Part shown: one piece after another, positions 1-5,887 of the stretch
Layout: every line of letters begins with the position of its first letter
How positions within the stretch are numbered: the stretch's first letter is position 1
Origin: Nocardioidaceae bacterium
GTDB lineage: Bacteria > Actinomycetota > Actinomycetes > Propionibacteriales > Nocardioidaceae
Length of the DNA: 9,614 nt
NCBI GenBank assembly: GCA_013696365.1
Contig: JACCYS010000288.1
Span: 1 to 9,614, forward strand
Direction: 5' to 3'
Translations under genes and position numbers: made by a program
The notes under the pieces: model-generated
Told to the model about the DNA's origin: nothing
The model's database searches: none
Seen by the model: the letters and a program-made list of their open reading frames with translations, nothing else

Positions 1-44
1 TCCGGTTGCGGGATGAAGGCAATCAGCCAACGCAGGAACCACAC
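1..44 (-). CDS. Unidentified protein, N-terminal 14 codons only
   Basis: An open frame on the minus strand starts at a GTG (44-42) and is still open at the window edge. The visible residues are (V/M)WFLRWLIAFIPQP, a hydrophobic, tryptophan-rich N-terminus that looks like the start of a membrane segment. The start lies 9 nt past the stop of the small protein gene upstream on the same strand, so the two are probably co-transcribed. An overlapping ATG one base upstream (46-44) leads to a stop within eight codons, which favours the GTG. Too little is visible to name a family. The rest of the gene lies outside the window. Confidence 0.5.
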   Translation of the reverse strand, partial: MWFLRWLIAFIPQP

Positions 45-53
45 ATCGCCAAC

Positions 54-212
54 TCAGCTAAACAGGCGCCGGAAGAACGCCACCAAGGAGGTGAACGCGT
101 CACCAATCGCCGACACGGCCCCTTTCAACGCATCGGCGGCTCCAACCGGCTCGGTCACCAAGTAGTAGATGACGAACGCCAGCACGAGCGCGAGAAACAC
201 CTTCTTAACCAC
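54..212 (-). CDS. Small hydrophobic membrane protein, 52 aa
   Basis: A minus-strand frame runs from GTG (212-210) to TGA (56-54). The product begins VVKKVFLALVLAFVIYYLVT, a classic short lysine-containing N-terminus followed by one hydrophobic transmembrane segment (about residues 5-20). An amphipathic or second hydrophobic stretch follows (about residues 31-47) and the end is basic, RRLFS. No catalytic motif is present and I do not recognise a named family. The gene is followed 9 nt later by another gene on the same strand, which supports a real operon. Ahead of the start is a weak purine run (AGAAAG). The TAGAAA there also lies 6 nt before the GTG and could be an imperfect leaderless -10 box. 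The reading is supported by membrane-protein-like composition and gene spacing rather than by homology. Confidence 0.6.
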   Translation of the reverse strand: MVKKVFLALVLAFVIYYLVTEPVGAADALKGAVSAIGDAFTSLVAFFRRLFS

Positions 213-331
213 TGTTGCTTTCTAGCGCACCCGAGCGGCCGACTCAGTCAGCCACGCCGAGGGCGCCACGACGACGCTATGACGGTCGTGTTGCGCGACC
301 TCCGAGGTTGCGGTCTCATATCCGCGACGAT

Positions 332-338
332 GAGGAGG
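332..338 (+). promoter_or_regulatory. Strong Shine-Dalgarno of the broken MFS gene
   Basis: GAGGAGG lies 8 nt before the ATG at 347. It fixes the original start of the transporter pseudogene, and it survives although the coding frame behind it is broken. Confidence 0.7.
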
Positions 339-346
339 TCCACGAC

Positions 347-1715
347 ATGGCAGGTGTGGAGACCGGTCGCATCACGACCGACATCCCGTCGCGGCTGGAC
401 CGGCTGCCCTGGGCCCGCTGGCACTAGCTGGTGGTGGTGGGCCTGGGCACCGTGTGAATCCTGGACGGGCTCGAGGTCACCATCGTCGACTCGCTGAGCG
501 ACGCGTTGCGCGACCCCAATACCGGGCTTGGGCTCGACGGCAGCGACATCGGTTTCGCCGGGGCCATCTGCGTGGCGGGGGCATGTATCGGCGCCCTGTT
601 CTTCGGGCAGCTCACAGACCGCTTCGGCCGCAAGAAGCTGTTCATCCTCACCCTGCTCGTCTACCTGGTGGGCACGGTCGCCACCGCCTTCTCGATGAAC
701 CCGACCTTCTACTTCGGTCGGTGCGGCGGCCGGCTCAGTCCTCACGGTGCCGCTGCTCAACCCCGACCTGGTGGCCCCCGAGCTCGGCTGGCGCGGGGCG
801 TTCGCGCTCGGTGCGGTGCTGGGTATCGGCATCATGCTGGTACGCCGCTACGTTCCCGAAAGCCCCCGCTGGTTGTTCATCCACGGCCGCGAGGACGAGG
901 GTGAGGCGATCGTTCGGGACATCGAGGGCACCGTCGAGCACGACACCGGCGCAACGCTGCCCGGCGTCAGCGAGACCATCACGATCCGCCAGCGCAAGAC
1001 GATCTCGCTCCCGATGATCGCCCGCACCGTCTTCACGATGTATCCGCGACGGACGATCCTGTGCCTGTCGCTGTTCATCGGCCAGGCCTTCTTGTACAAC
1101 GCCTTCTTCTTCACCTACGGCGATGCGCTGGGCGAGCTGCTCGGGGTCGAGCTGGTCGGGTACTACATCGCCCTGTTCGCGCTCAGCAACTTCGCCGGCG
1201 CCCTGCTGCTCGGCCCGCTATTCGACACCGTCGGGCGCGTCCGGATGATCTCCGGCACCTACATCCTGTCCGGGGTCCTGCTTGCCGTGGCCGGGTTCGT
1301 GATCGCCGACCTGACCGCCGTCACACTCACCGCGTTCGGCATGGTCATCTTCTTCTTCGCCTCCGCGGGCGCGAGCTCGGCGTACCTCACCGCCAGCGAG
1401 GTCTTCCCGATGGAGACCCGGGCCTTGTGCATCGCGTTCTTCTACGCGATCGGCACCGGCTTCGGCGGCATCACCGGCCCGATCTACTTCGGCAGCCTGA
1501 TCGAGAAGGCGATCGCCTCCGGTGACATCACCGACATCGCGCCGGGGTACTACATCGCTGCCGCACTGATGATCGCGGGCGGCGTCGTGGCGATGTTCCT
1601 CGGCATCCACGCCGAGCAGCAAACGCTGGAGGACATCGCCAGGCCGCTGACGGCCGAGGACGATGCCGGTCCCGCGCAACCCGACGACTCCGGCCGGCAG
1701 CCGGTGCACAGCTGA
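347..1715 (+). pseudogene. Broken sugar-porter-type MFS transporter
   Basis: The frame opened by the ATG at 347, behind a strong ribosome-binding site, encodes MAGVETGRITTDIPSRLDRL and then hits TAG at 425-427 and TGA at 455-457. Both sit where this family has tryptophans in the first membrane helix (WHW; TVWILDG), so each is one G-to-A change from TGG. Translation in the same frame continues through the MFS loop motif GQLTDRFGRKK (about 608-640) to FYF near 715. There the sequence jumps to another frame at VGAAAGSVLTVPLLNP. The junction lacks about 45 residues normally found here (the helix 4-5 region with its GIGGEY-type motif). The frame change implies loss of 3n+2 bases. The rest is intact to the TGA at 1715: PESPRWLF after about 856, the second loop motif LFDTVGRVRM, and ASEVFPMETRA. 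The substrate cannot be inferred. The 322-aa remainder beginning GTG at 747 has no ribosome-binding site and lacks the N-terminal half, so a functional product is unlikely. Confidence 0.9.
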
Positions 1716-1729
1716 CACCGGAGCCTGAC

Positions 1730-1870
1730 ATGCCGATGCCCCCTCCCAAGCCCTCCACCGACCAGGGCGCGGGTCGCTGCGTGCAAGGCGAGGTGGCCCA
1801 GCTGACCCGGCCGCTGACCGACATCGGGCCGGTCGACATCGACGGCCTGCGCGCCGCGGTGCCGTTCTAA
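1730..1870 (+). CDS. Doubtful small ORF, 46 aa
   Basis: A frame from ATG (1730) to TAA (1870) starts 15 nt after the transporter pseudogene stop. It encodes a proline-rich start (MPMPPPKPSTDQG) and ends in LTDIGPVDIDGLRAAVPF. Its final bases overlap the last codon of the convergent meaB by 3 nt. Nothing clear precedes it as a ribosome-binding site (GAGCCTGAC is weak). The tail has the look of real protein rather than random high-GC translation, so it may be a small hypothetical protein or the eroded end of a larger gene. I do not recognise a family. It is listed mainly so that the 150-nt gap is accounted for. Confidence 0.25.
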   Translation: MPMPPPKPSTDQGAGRCVQGEVAQLTRPLTDIGPVDIDGLRAAVPF

Positions 1871-2823
1871 AGCGTGTCCAGCACCGCATCGGCGGCTGCG
1901 TACGGGTCGGTGCGACCGCCCAGAACCTCGGCGGCCAGCCTGTCCAGATCGGCGCGACCGTGCAGGTCACCGAAGCGCTCGCGCAACGCCGTCAATGCAA
2001 TTGCCTCGATCTCGTCACGCGCTCTTCGCAAGCGCCGACGCTGCTGCTCACCGGTGTCCTGCTGCCACCCACGATGGGTTTCTATCGCCTCCACGAGCGC
2101 GGGCATTCCGTCCCCGGTTGCCGCCACCGTCTTCACGATGGGGGGGATCCAGCCGCCCTCGCTGCGCTCCGACAACGCCAGCATCGCCCGCAGGTCCCGG
2201 GCGACCTGGGTTGCGCCGTCGCGGTCCGCCTTGTTCACCACGTAGACGTCGCCCACCTCCAACAGACCGGCCTTAGCCGCCTGGATCCCGTCCCCCATAC
2301 CCGGTGCGAGCAGCACCACTGTGGTGTCGGCAAGGGCAGCAACCTCAACCTCCGACTGGCCGACACCGACCGTCTCCACCACCACCACGTCACAACCGGC
2401 CGCATCCAAGACCCGGACAGCCTGTGGCGTCGCCCACGCCAGACCACCCAGGTGTCCCCGACTGGCCATCGACCGGATGTAGACACCCGGATCGCCGGCG
2501 TGGCCCTGCATGCGCACCCGGTCGCCGAGCAGCGCCCCACCAGAGAACGGCGAGGACGGGTCGACGGCAAGCACCCCCACCGTCTGCTCGTCTTGCCGCA
2601 AAGCGCCGACCAACGCGGCCGTCGAGGTCGACTTGCCCACCCCAGGAGCGCCGGTGATGCCAAGTACGTGCGCCCGCCCCGCGTGCCCGACCAGTCGACT
2701 GCTGACCTGGCGCAGCATCGGCGATGCGTCCTCGACCAGCGAGATCAGCCGAGCGACAGCTCGCCGGTCACCGGTTCGGGCGCGCTCGACGAGCCCGGCC
2801 ACGTCGTTTCGGGCGGCGGTCAC
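1867..2823 (-). CDS. meaB: MeaB-type GTPase chaperone of methylmalonyl-CoA mutase
   Basis: A 318-aa G3E-family P-loop GTPase of the MeaB/ArgK group. Known members gate cobalamin loading of methylmalonyl-CoA mutase and protect it from inactivation in the cytoplasm. Visible motifs, numbered from the GTG start: Walker A GAPGVGKST (58-66); the family signature DPSSPFSGGALLGDRVRM (88-105); ETVGVGQSE (150-158), the Walker B/switch region; and the guanine-specificity motif NKAD (197-200). A C-terminal helical region follows, as usual for the dimerising part. The frame is open further upstream, but GTG at 2823-2821 is chosen because it overlaps the thiolase stop as GTGA and gives the normal family length. 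No clear Shine-Dalgarno precedes it, so translation is probably coupled to the thiolase. The stop is TAG. The mutase subunits are not in this window. Confidence 0.95.
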   Translation of the reverse strand: MTAARNDVAGLVERARTGDRRAVARLISLVEDASPMLRQVSSRLVGHAGRAHVLGITGAPGVGKSTSTAALVGALRQDEQTVGVLAVDPSSPFSGGALLGDRVRMQGHAGDPGVYIRSMASRGHLGGLAWATPQAVRVLDAAGCDVVVVETVGVGQSEVEVAALADTTVVLLAPGMGDGIQAAKAGLLEVGDVYVVNKADRDGATQVARDLRAMLALSERSEGGWIPPIVKTVAATGDGMPALVEAIETHRGWQQDTGEQQRRRLRRARDEIEAIALTALRERFGDLHGRADLDRLAAEVLGGRTDPYAAADAVLDTL

Positions 2824-4025
2824 CTGGATGCGGGCACTGAAAGCATCAGCGCATCGCCCTGGCCGCCGCCACCACACAACGCGGCGGCTCCTGTGCCACC
2901 TCCGCGGCGCTGCAACTCTAGGGCGAGGTGCAGCACGATCCTGGCGCCACTCATACCGATCGGGTGGCCGAGCGCGATGGCGCCTCCGTTGACGTTGACC
3001 CGATCCTCGTCCAGCCCCAGCTCACGGGTGCTGGCGATGCCGACCGCGGCGAAGGCCTCATTGATCTCCACTAGGTCGAGCGCTTTGGGATCGACCCCCT
3101 GCTTTGCACAGGCTGCGGCAATCGCCCGGGCCGGCTGGGACTGCAGGGTCGAGTCGGGGCCGGCGACCATGCCGTAGGCGCCGATCTCGGCCAGCCAACC
3201 CAGGCCCAATTGCTCGGCGCGAGAGCGGCTCATCACGATCACAGCGCAGGCGCCATCGGATATCTGCGAGGCCGAGCCGGCGGTGATGGTGCCGTCGGCG
3301 GCGAAGGCTGGCCGCAGCCGCGACAGTGACTCCACCGTGGTGTCGCCACGCACCCCCTCGTCGTTGCGTACGGCCACCGGGTCGCCGCGACGCTGCGGCA
3401 CCTCGACCGGCACCAGCTCGTCGTCGAAGAGTCCGTTCTTGGCTGCGGTGGCCGCCCGCTGGTGTGAACGCGCGCTGAAGGCGTCCTGCTCCTCGCGACT
3501 GAGCCGCAAGCCATGTGCGTTGCACGACTCTGTCAAGGCACCCATCGGCTGGTCGGTGAGGCTGTCCCACAGGCCGTCGTGGGCCATGTGGTCGACGAGT
3601 GTGGCGTCGCCGTATTTGGTGCCCACCCGGGAGCCGGGAAGTAGGTGCGGGGCATTCGACATTGACTCCATTCCCCCGGCGACCACGATGTCTGCCTCGC
3701 CGAGGCGAACGAGCTGTCCAGCCCACGCGATGGCGTTCATGCCGGACAGGCACACCTTGTTGAGAGTGGTCGCTGGCACAGTGAGCGGGATGCCAGCCTG
3801 CTGAGCAGCCTGGCGTGCGGGCACCTGCCCAGCACCCGCCTGCAGCACCTGCCCCATCACCACATAGTCAACCTGGTCCGCGCGAACGCCGGCGCGGCTC
3901 AGCGCCGCGGCGATCGCGACCCCTCCGAGCTCAGCAGCCGAGAACGTCTGCAGTCCGCCCAGCAATCGACCGATTGGCGTGCGGGCTCCGGCGACCAGGA
4001 CCGTCGGCGACGCTGCAGCAGTCAT
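2820..4025 (-). CDS. Acetyl-CoA C-acetyltransferase (thiolase)
   Basis: A 401-aa thiolase that condenses two acetyl-CoA to acetoacetyl-CoA, or cleaves 3-ketoacyl-CoA, in the cytoplasm. The thiolase fold is complete: nucleophile Cys92 in NKVCLSGMNA, the NEAF motif at 322-325, His354 in NGGAIALGHPIGMSG, and the second catalytic Cys384 in CGGGGQGDA. Length matches biosynthetic-type tetrameric thiolases. The open frame extends to 4184, but those extra residues do not look like thiolase. ATG at 4025 gives MTAAASPTVLVAGARTPIGR, the expected N-terminus, and lies 7 nt after a TAGGGT -10 box, suggesting a leaderless transcript. The gene overlaps meaB by 4 nt (GTGA) and is divergent from the epimerase with only 21 nt between starts. 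From memory, this thiolase-epimerase neighbourhood also occurs in Mycobacterium (fadA4 beside the epimerase) and Streptomyces. Preference for acetoacetyl-CoA over longer substrates is inferred. Confidence 0.95.
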   Translation of the reverse strand: MTAAASPTVLVAGARTPIGRLLGGLQTFSAAELGGVAIAAALSRAGVRADQVDYVVMGQVLQAGAGQVPARQAAQQAGIPLTVPATTLNKVCLSGMNAIAWAGQLVRLGEADIVVAGGMESMSNAPHLLPGSRVGTKYGDATLVDHMAHDGLWDSLTDQPMGALTESCNAHGLRLSREEQDAFSARSHQRAATAAKNGLFDDELVPVEVPQRRGDPVAVRNDEGVRGDTTVESLSRLRPAFAADGTITAGSASQISDGACAVIVMSRSRAEQLGLGWLAEIGAYGMVAGPDSTLQSQPARAIAAACAKQGVDPKALDLVEINEAFAAVGIASTRELGLDEDRVNVNGGAIALGHPIGMSGARIVLHLALELQRRGGGTGAAALCGGGGQGDALMLSVPASR

Positions 4026-4032
4026 GTTCGGC

Positions 4033-4038
4033 ACCCTA
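4033..4038 (-). promoter_or_regulatory. Candidate -10 box, leaderless thiolase-meaB promoter
   Basis: On the minus strand TAGGGT fits the actinobacterial TANNNT -10 pattern. It is followed by 7 nt (GCCGAAC) and then the thiolase ATG, the spacing typical of leaderless transcripts. No Shine-Dalgarno sequence is present. I see no convincing -35 box. Confidence 0.5.
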
Positions 4039-4046
4039 CCTAGGCG

Positions 4047-4544
4047 ATGTCGGCGGCCGGTGACACCATCGTCGATATGGATGCCGACCTGTTGCTCAGC
4101 ATCGACCACGTCGGCGTCGCGGTGCCCGACCTGGACGAGGCCATCGCGTTCTATGCACGCGTGTTCGGCATGACCTGCGTCCACCAGGAGGAGAACGAGG
4201 ATCAGGGTGTCCGCGAAGCCATGCTTGCGGTCGGCGACTCCGGTGATCGACTGCAGTTGTTGGCTCCGCTGACTCAGGAATCCACGATCGCCGGCTTTCT
4301 CGATCGCAAGGGTCCAGGCGTGCAGCAGGTCGCGTATCGCGTGCGGGACGTCACCTCCGCGGCGCAGGTGCTGCGCGACCGAGGCATCCGACTACTGTAT
4401 GACGAGCCTCGTCGCGGCACTGCCGGCAGCCTGGTCAACTTCGTGCACCCGCGCGATGCTGGCGGCGTCTTGATGGAGCTTGTCCAGCCGGCAGATCAGT
4501 CGGAGACTGCGCAAACTCCAACCCACCCATTGACGCACAGTTAG
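4047..4544 (+). CDS. mce: Methylmalonyl-CoA epimerase
   Basis: Interconverts (S)- and (R)-methylmalonyl-CoA so that product from propionyl-CoA carboxylase can enter the mutase. It is a small metal-dependent VOC-fold (glyoxalase-like) enzyme with two beta-alpha-beta-beta-beta modules. From ATG 4047 (165 aa): the first metal ligand His21 in IDHVGVAVPDLD, the conserved NEDQGVREAML (50-60), Gln70 in RLQLL, the second module GVQQVAYRVRDV (91-102), LLYDEPRRGTAGS (116-128), FVHPRDAGG (132-140) and the ligand Glu144 in VLMELV. Where many homologues have His-His (HHIA), this protein has Gln93-Gln94; as I recall, mycobacterial homologues have the same pair. The start could instead be ATG 4077 (155 aa), closer to the usual N-terminus and leaving more room for the divergent promoter. 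Neither start has a strong ribosome-binding site. The last 15 or so residues are a Thr/Pro-rich tail beyond the fold. Confidence 0.93.
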   Translation: MSAAGDTIVDMDADLLLSIDHVGVAVPDLDEAIAFYARVFGMTCVHQEENEDQGVREAMLAVGDSGDRLQLLAPLTQESTIAGFLDRKGPGVQQVAYRVRDVTSAAQVLRDRGIRLLYDEPRRGTAGSLVNFVHPRDAGGVLMELVQPADQSETAQTPTHPLTHS

Positions 4545-4615
4545 TGCTGCGACACTCTGAGGAGATGGATCCTTTGGCGTTGAGTTGGCACCATAATCAC
4601 TGGTAGCGGGGCCTC

Positions 4616-4636
4616 GACGAGGGCCCGGGCGTCGTC
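4616..4636. repeat. Imperfect 21-bp palindrome upstream of the FilP-like gene
   Basis: GACGA (4616-4620) pairs with TCGTC (4632-4636) around a GC-rich centre containing GGGCCCGGGC. Across the 21 bp only two base pairs and the centre break the symmetry. It lies 36 nt before the ATG at 4673 and could be an operator or a 5'-UTR hairpin. A CATAAT hexamer upstream (4592-4597) is a possible -10 box without a good -35, which would put this element in the leader. Confidence 0.35.
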
Positions 4637-4659
4637 AACGTCAGCCAACCGCAGCCAGC

Positions 4660-4665
4660 GAAGGG
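4660..4665 (+). promoter_or_regulatory. Ribosome-binding site of the FilP-like gene
   Basis: GAAGGG lies 7 nt before the ATG at 4673. It supports that start for the coiled-coil protein. Confidence 0.6.
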
Positions 4666-4672
4666 CACCAGC

Positions 4673-5875
4673 ATGTCGGACCAGCAGGGACTGTCCATCT
4701 TTGACTCCGGTCAGAGCTCGGCCGAGACCACCCAGATCCCGGCCGTCGCCGACGGCGGTGAGCTGCCGGTCGTGCGTCGGGGCGGGTATGACCGATCCGC
4801 AGTCGAGGCGCGGCTCAAGTCCCAGCACGACGCGGTGAGCACTGCCGAGCGAGCAGCTGGCAACGCCCAGCGCAAGGTCGCCGAGCTCGAATCACAGCTC
4901 AAGCAGCTGCGCACGGAGATGGCCGAGGCCGGGCAGCCCACGTACGCCGGACTGGGTGGTCGAGCCGCGTCGTTGCTCTCGATGGCCGAGGACCAAGCCG
5001 ATGAGGTGCTCGGCCGGGCCCGGGCCCAGGCAGAGCAGATGGTGACACAGGCCGAGAAGCAGGCCAGTGCCATGCGCTCAGGTGCCGCGAAGGAGGTCGA
5101 CGACGTCAAGGTGGTGCATCTGCGCGACCTGGAGGATCAGCGGGCCCGCCTGAGCGCGGCCGCAGACGATGAGCGGGCAGCAGCCTCCGCCCAGGCCACG
5201 GACATGCTGGCCAGCGCGAGGCGTGAGTCCGATCAACTGCGGCTGGCCGCCGAGCAGGAGACCACGAGCATGCGCACCTCCGCCAAGCGCGAGGCCGAAA
5301 AGGCTCACGCCTCCGCCGAGCGTGAGGTCTCCGAAGCTCGCCGGGTGCTGGCAGTGGAGCGTGAGCGTCTGACGCGTGAGGCCGCCGACCACCACGACCA
5401 GGCGGTGGGCGAGACCCAAAAGCTGGTGCGCGAGTCTGAAGAGCGGGCTGTGGCCGCTGAGAAGCGTGCATCCGAGGCCACCGCCCAGGCCAACAAGCAG
5501 CGCAGCGAGGCTGCTGCCGAGGCCGAGCGTGCCCTCGTCCGGGCCAAGCGCGAGGCGGAACAGATCGTGACCGCAGCGCGACACCAGGCAGAGCACATGT
5601 CCAACCAGGCACGCAGCGACCTGGACCGGCGGATGTCCGCTGCGCGCGCCGAGCTGGACACGGTGCAGCGCCGCCGGGACGGGATCGTCGCCCAGCTGGC
5701 GGCGCTGCGTGACCTCGTGGCGAGCTTTGGCCCAGAGGCAACGACCCAAGCCGAGGATCAAGCCGAGCCGCAGGCTGCTGCACAGACCGAGAGCAGCCAG
5801 GGCGACGCACCGGCACCAGTCGGGAGCCAAGGGTCGACCCAGGTCGAGCCGGTCGCCGCGGGTGACCGGCGCTGA
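4673..5875 (+). CDS. filP: FilP-like coiled-coil cytoskeletal protein
   Basis: A 400-aa, almost entirely coiled-coil protein. The N-terminal part has the DivIVA-like signature VVRRGGYDRSAVEARL (33-48), with one extra Gly compared with the usual RRGYDR. A short first coil follows (about 50-87), a hinge PTYAGLGGRAASLLSMAED (89-107), then a long Ala/Glu/Lys/Arg-rich heptad region to about 345 that ends in LDTVQRRRDGIVAQLAALRDL. These three landmarks occur in the same order in Streptomyces FilP, a filament-forming protein of hyphal tips that interacts with DivIVA. The last 45 residues form a Gln/Glu/Ala/Pro-rich disordered tail that I do not recall in FilP. The gene follows the epimerase by 128 nt, matching FilP's position near the epimerase in S. 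coelicolor. A large Scy-like gene, present there between the two, is absent here. Filament formation is inferred; Wag31/DivIVA itself is excluded because the N-terminus differs. Confidence 0.8.
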   Translation: MSDQQGLSIFDSGQSSAETTQIPAVADGGELPVVRRGGYDRSAVEARLKSQHDAVSTAERAAGNAQRKVAELESQLKQLRTEMAEAGQPTYAGLGGRAASLLSMAEDQADEVLGRARAQAEQMVTQAEKQASAMRSGAAKEVDDVKVVHLRDLEDQRARLSAAADDERAAASAQATDMLASARRESDQLRLAAEQETTSMRTSAKREAEKAHASAEREVSEARRVLAVERERLTREAADHHDQAVGETQKLVRESEERAVAAEKRASEATAQANKQRSEAAAEAERALVRAKREAEQIVTAARHQAEHMSNQARSDLDRRMSAARAELDTVQRRRDGIVAQLAALRDLVASFGPEATTQAEDQAEPQAAAQTESSQGDAPAPVGSQGSTQVEPVAAGDRR

Positions 5876-5887
5876 GCTGCGGCGGAT

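Noticed and set aside
291..321. Possible promoter TTGCGC-N19-TCATAT before the transporter
   Set aside because: The spacing is too long and the boxes are too weak to annotate.
425..457. Stop-codon readthrough or recoding (TAG and TGA as Trp) in the transporter
   Set aside because: Two different stops plus a frameshifting deletion in one gene point to decay. TGA and TAG both end intact genes elsewhere in the window.
6..497. Plus-strand frame of 163 codons at the window start
   Set aside because: Its composition is shadow-like (Arg, Gly, His-rich and without a fold). It runs antisense to the small membrane gene and across the transporter start with no ribosome-binding site.
248..835. Minus-strand frame of 195 codons opposite the transporter
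   Set aside because: It is a mirror frame of the high-GC transporter remnant, rich in Gln/Glu/Arg with no recognisable motif.
747..1715. A stand-alone 322-aa transporter fragment starting at GTG 747
   Set aside because: It begins in the middle of a membrane helix with no ribosome-binding site, and lacks the first helices and first loop motif. It is better read as the 3' part of the pseudogene.
1025..2140. Exact 16-nt repeat CACCGTCTTCACGATG at 1025-1040 and 2125-2140
   Set aside because: One copy is coding on the plus strand and the other is antisense to meaB, with no flanking similarity. It is likely chance in GC-rich coding DNA.
1960..3177. Plus-strand frame of 405 codons opposite meaB and the thiolase
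   Set aside because: It spans two well-supported minus-strand genes, and its translation is His/Arg/Pro-rich without domains.
4541..4828. Minus-strand frame of 95 codons across the filP upstream gap
   Set aside because: It overlaps the FilP-like N-terminus and has no ribosome-binding site or motif. It is a shadow frame.
5876..5887. Bidirectional terminator between the convergent FilP-like and lysyl oxidase genes
   Set aside because: The gap is only 12 nt and holds no stem-loop or T-tract that I can see.
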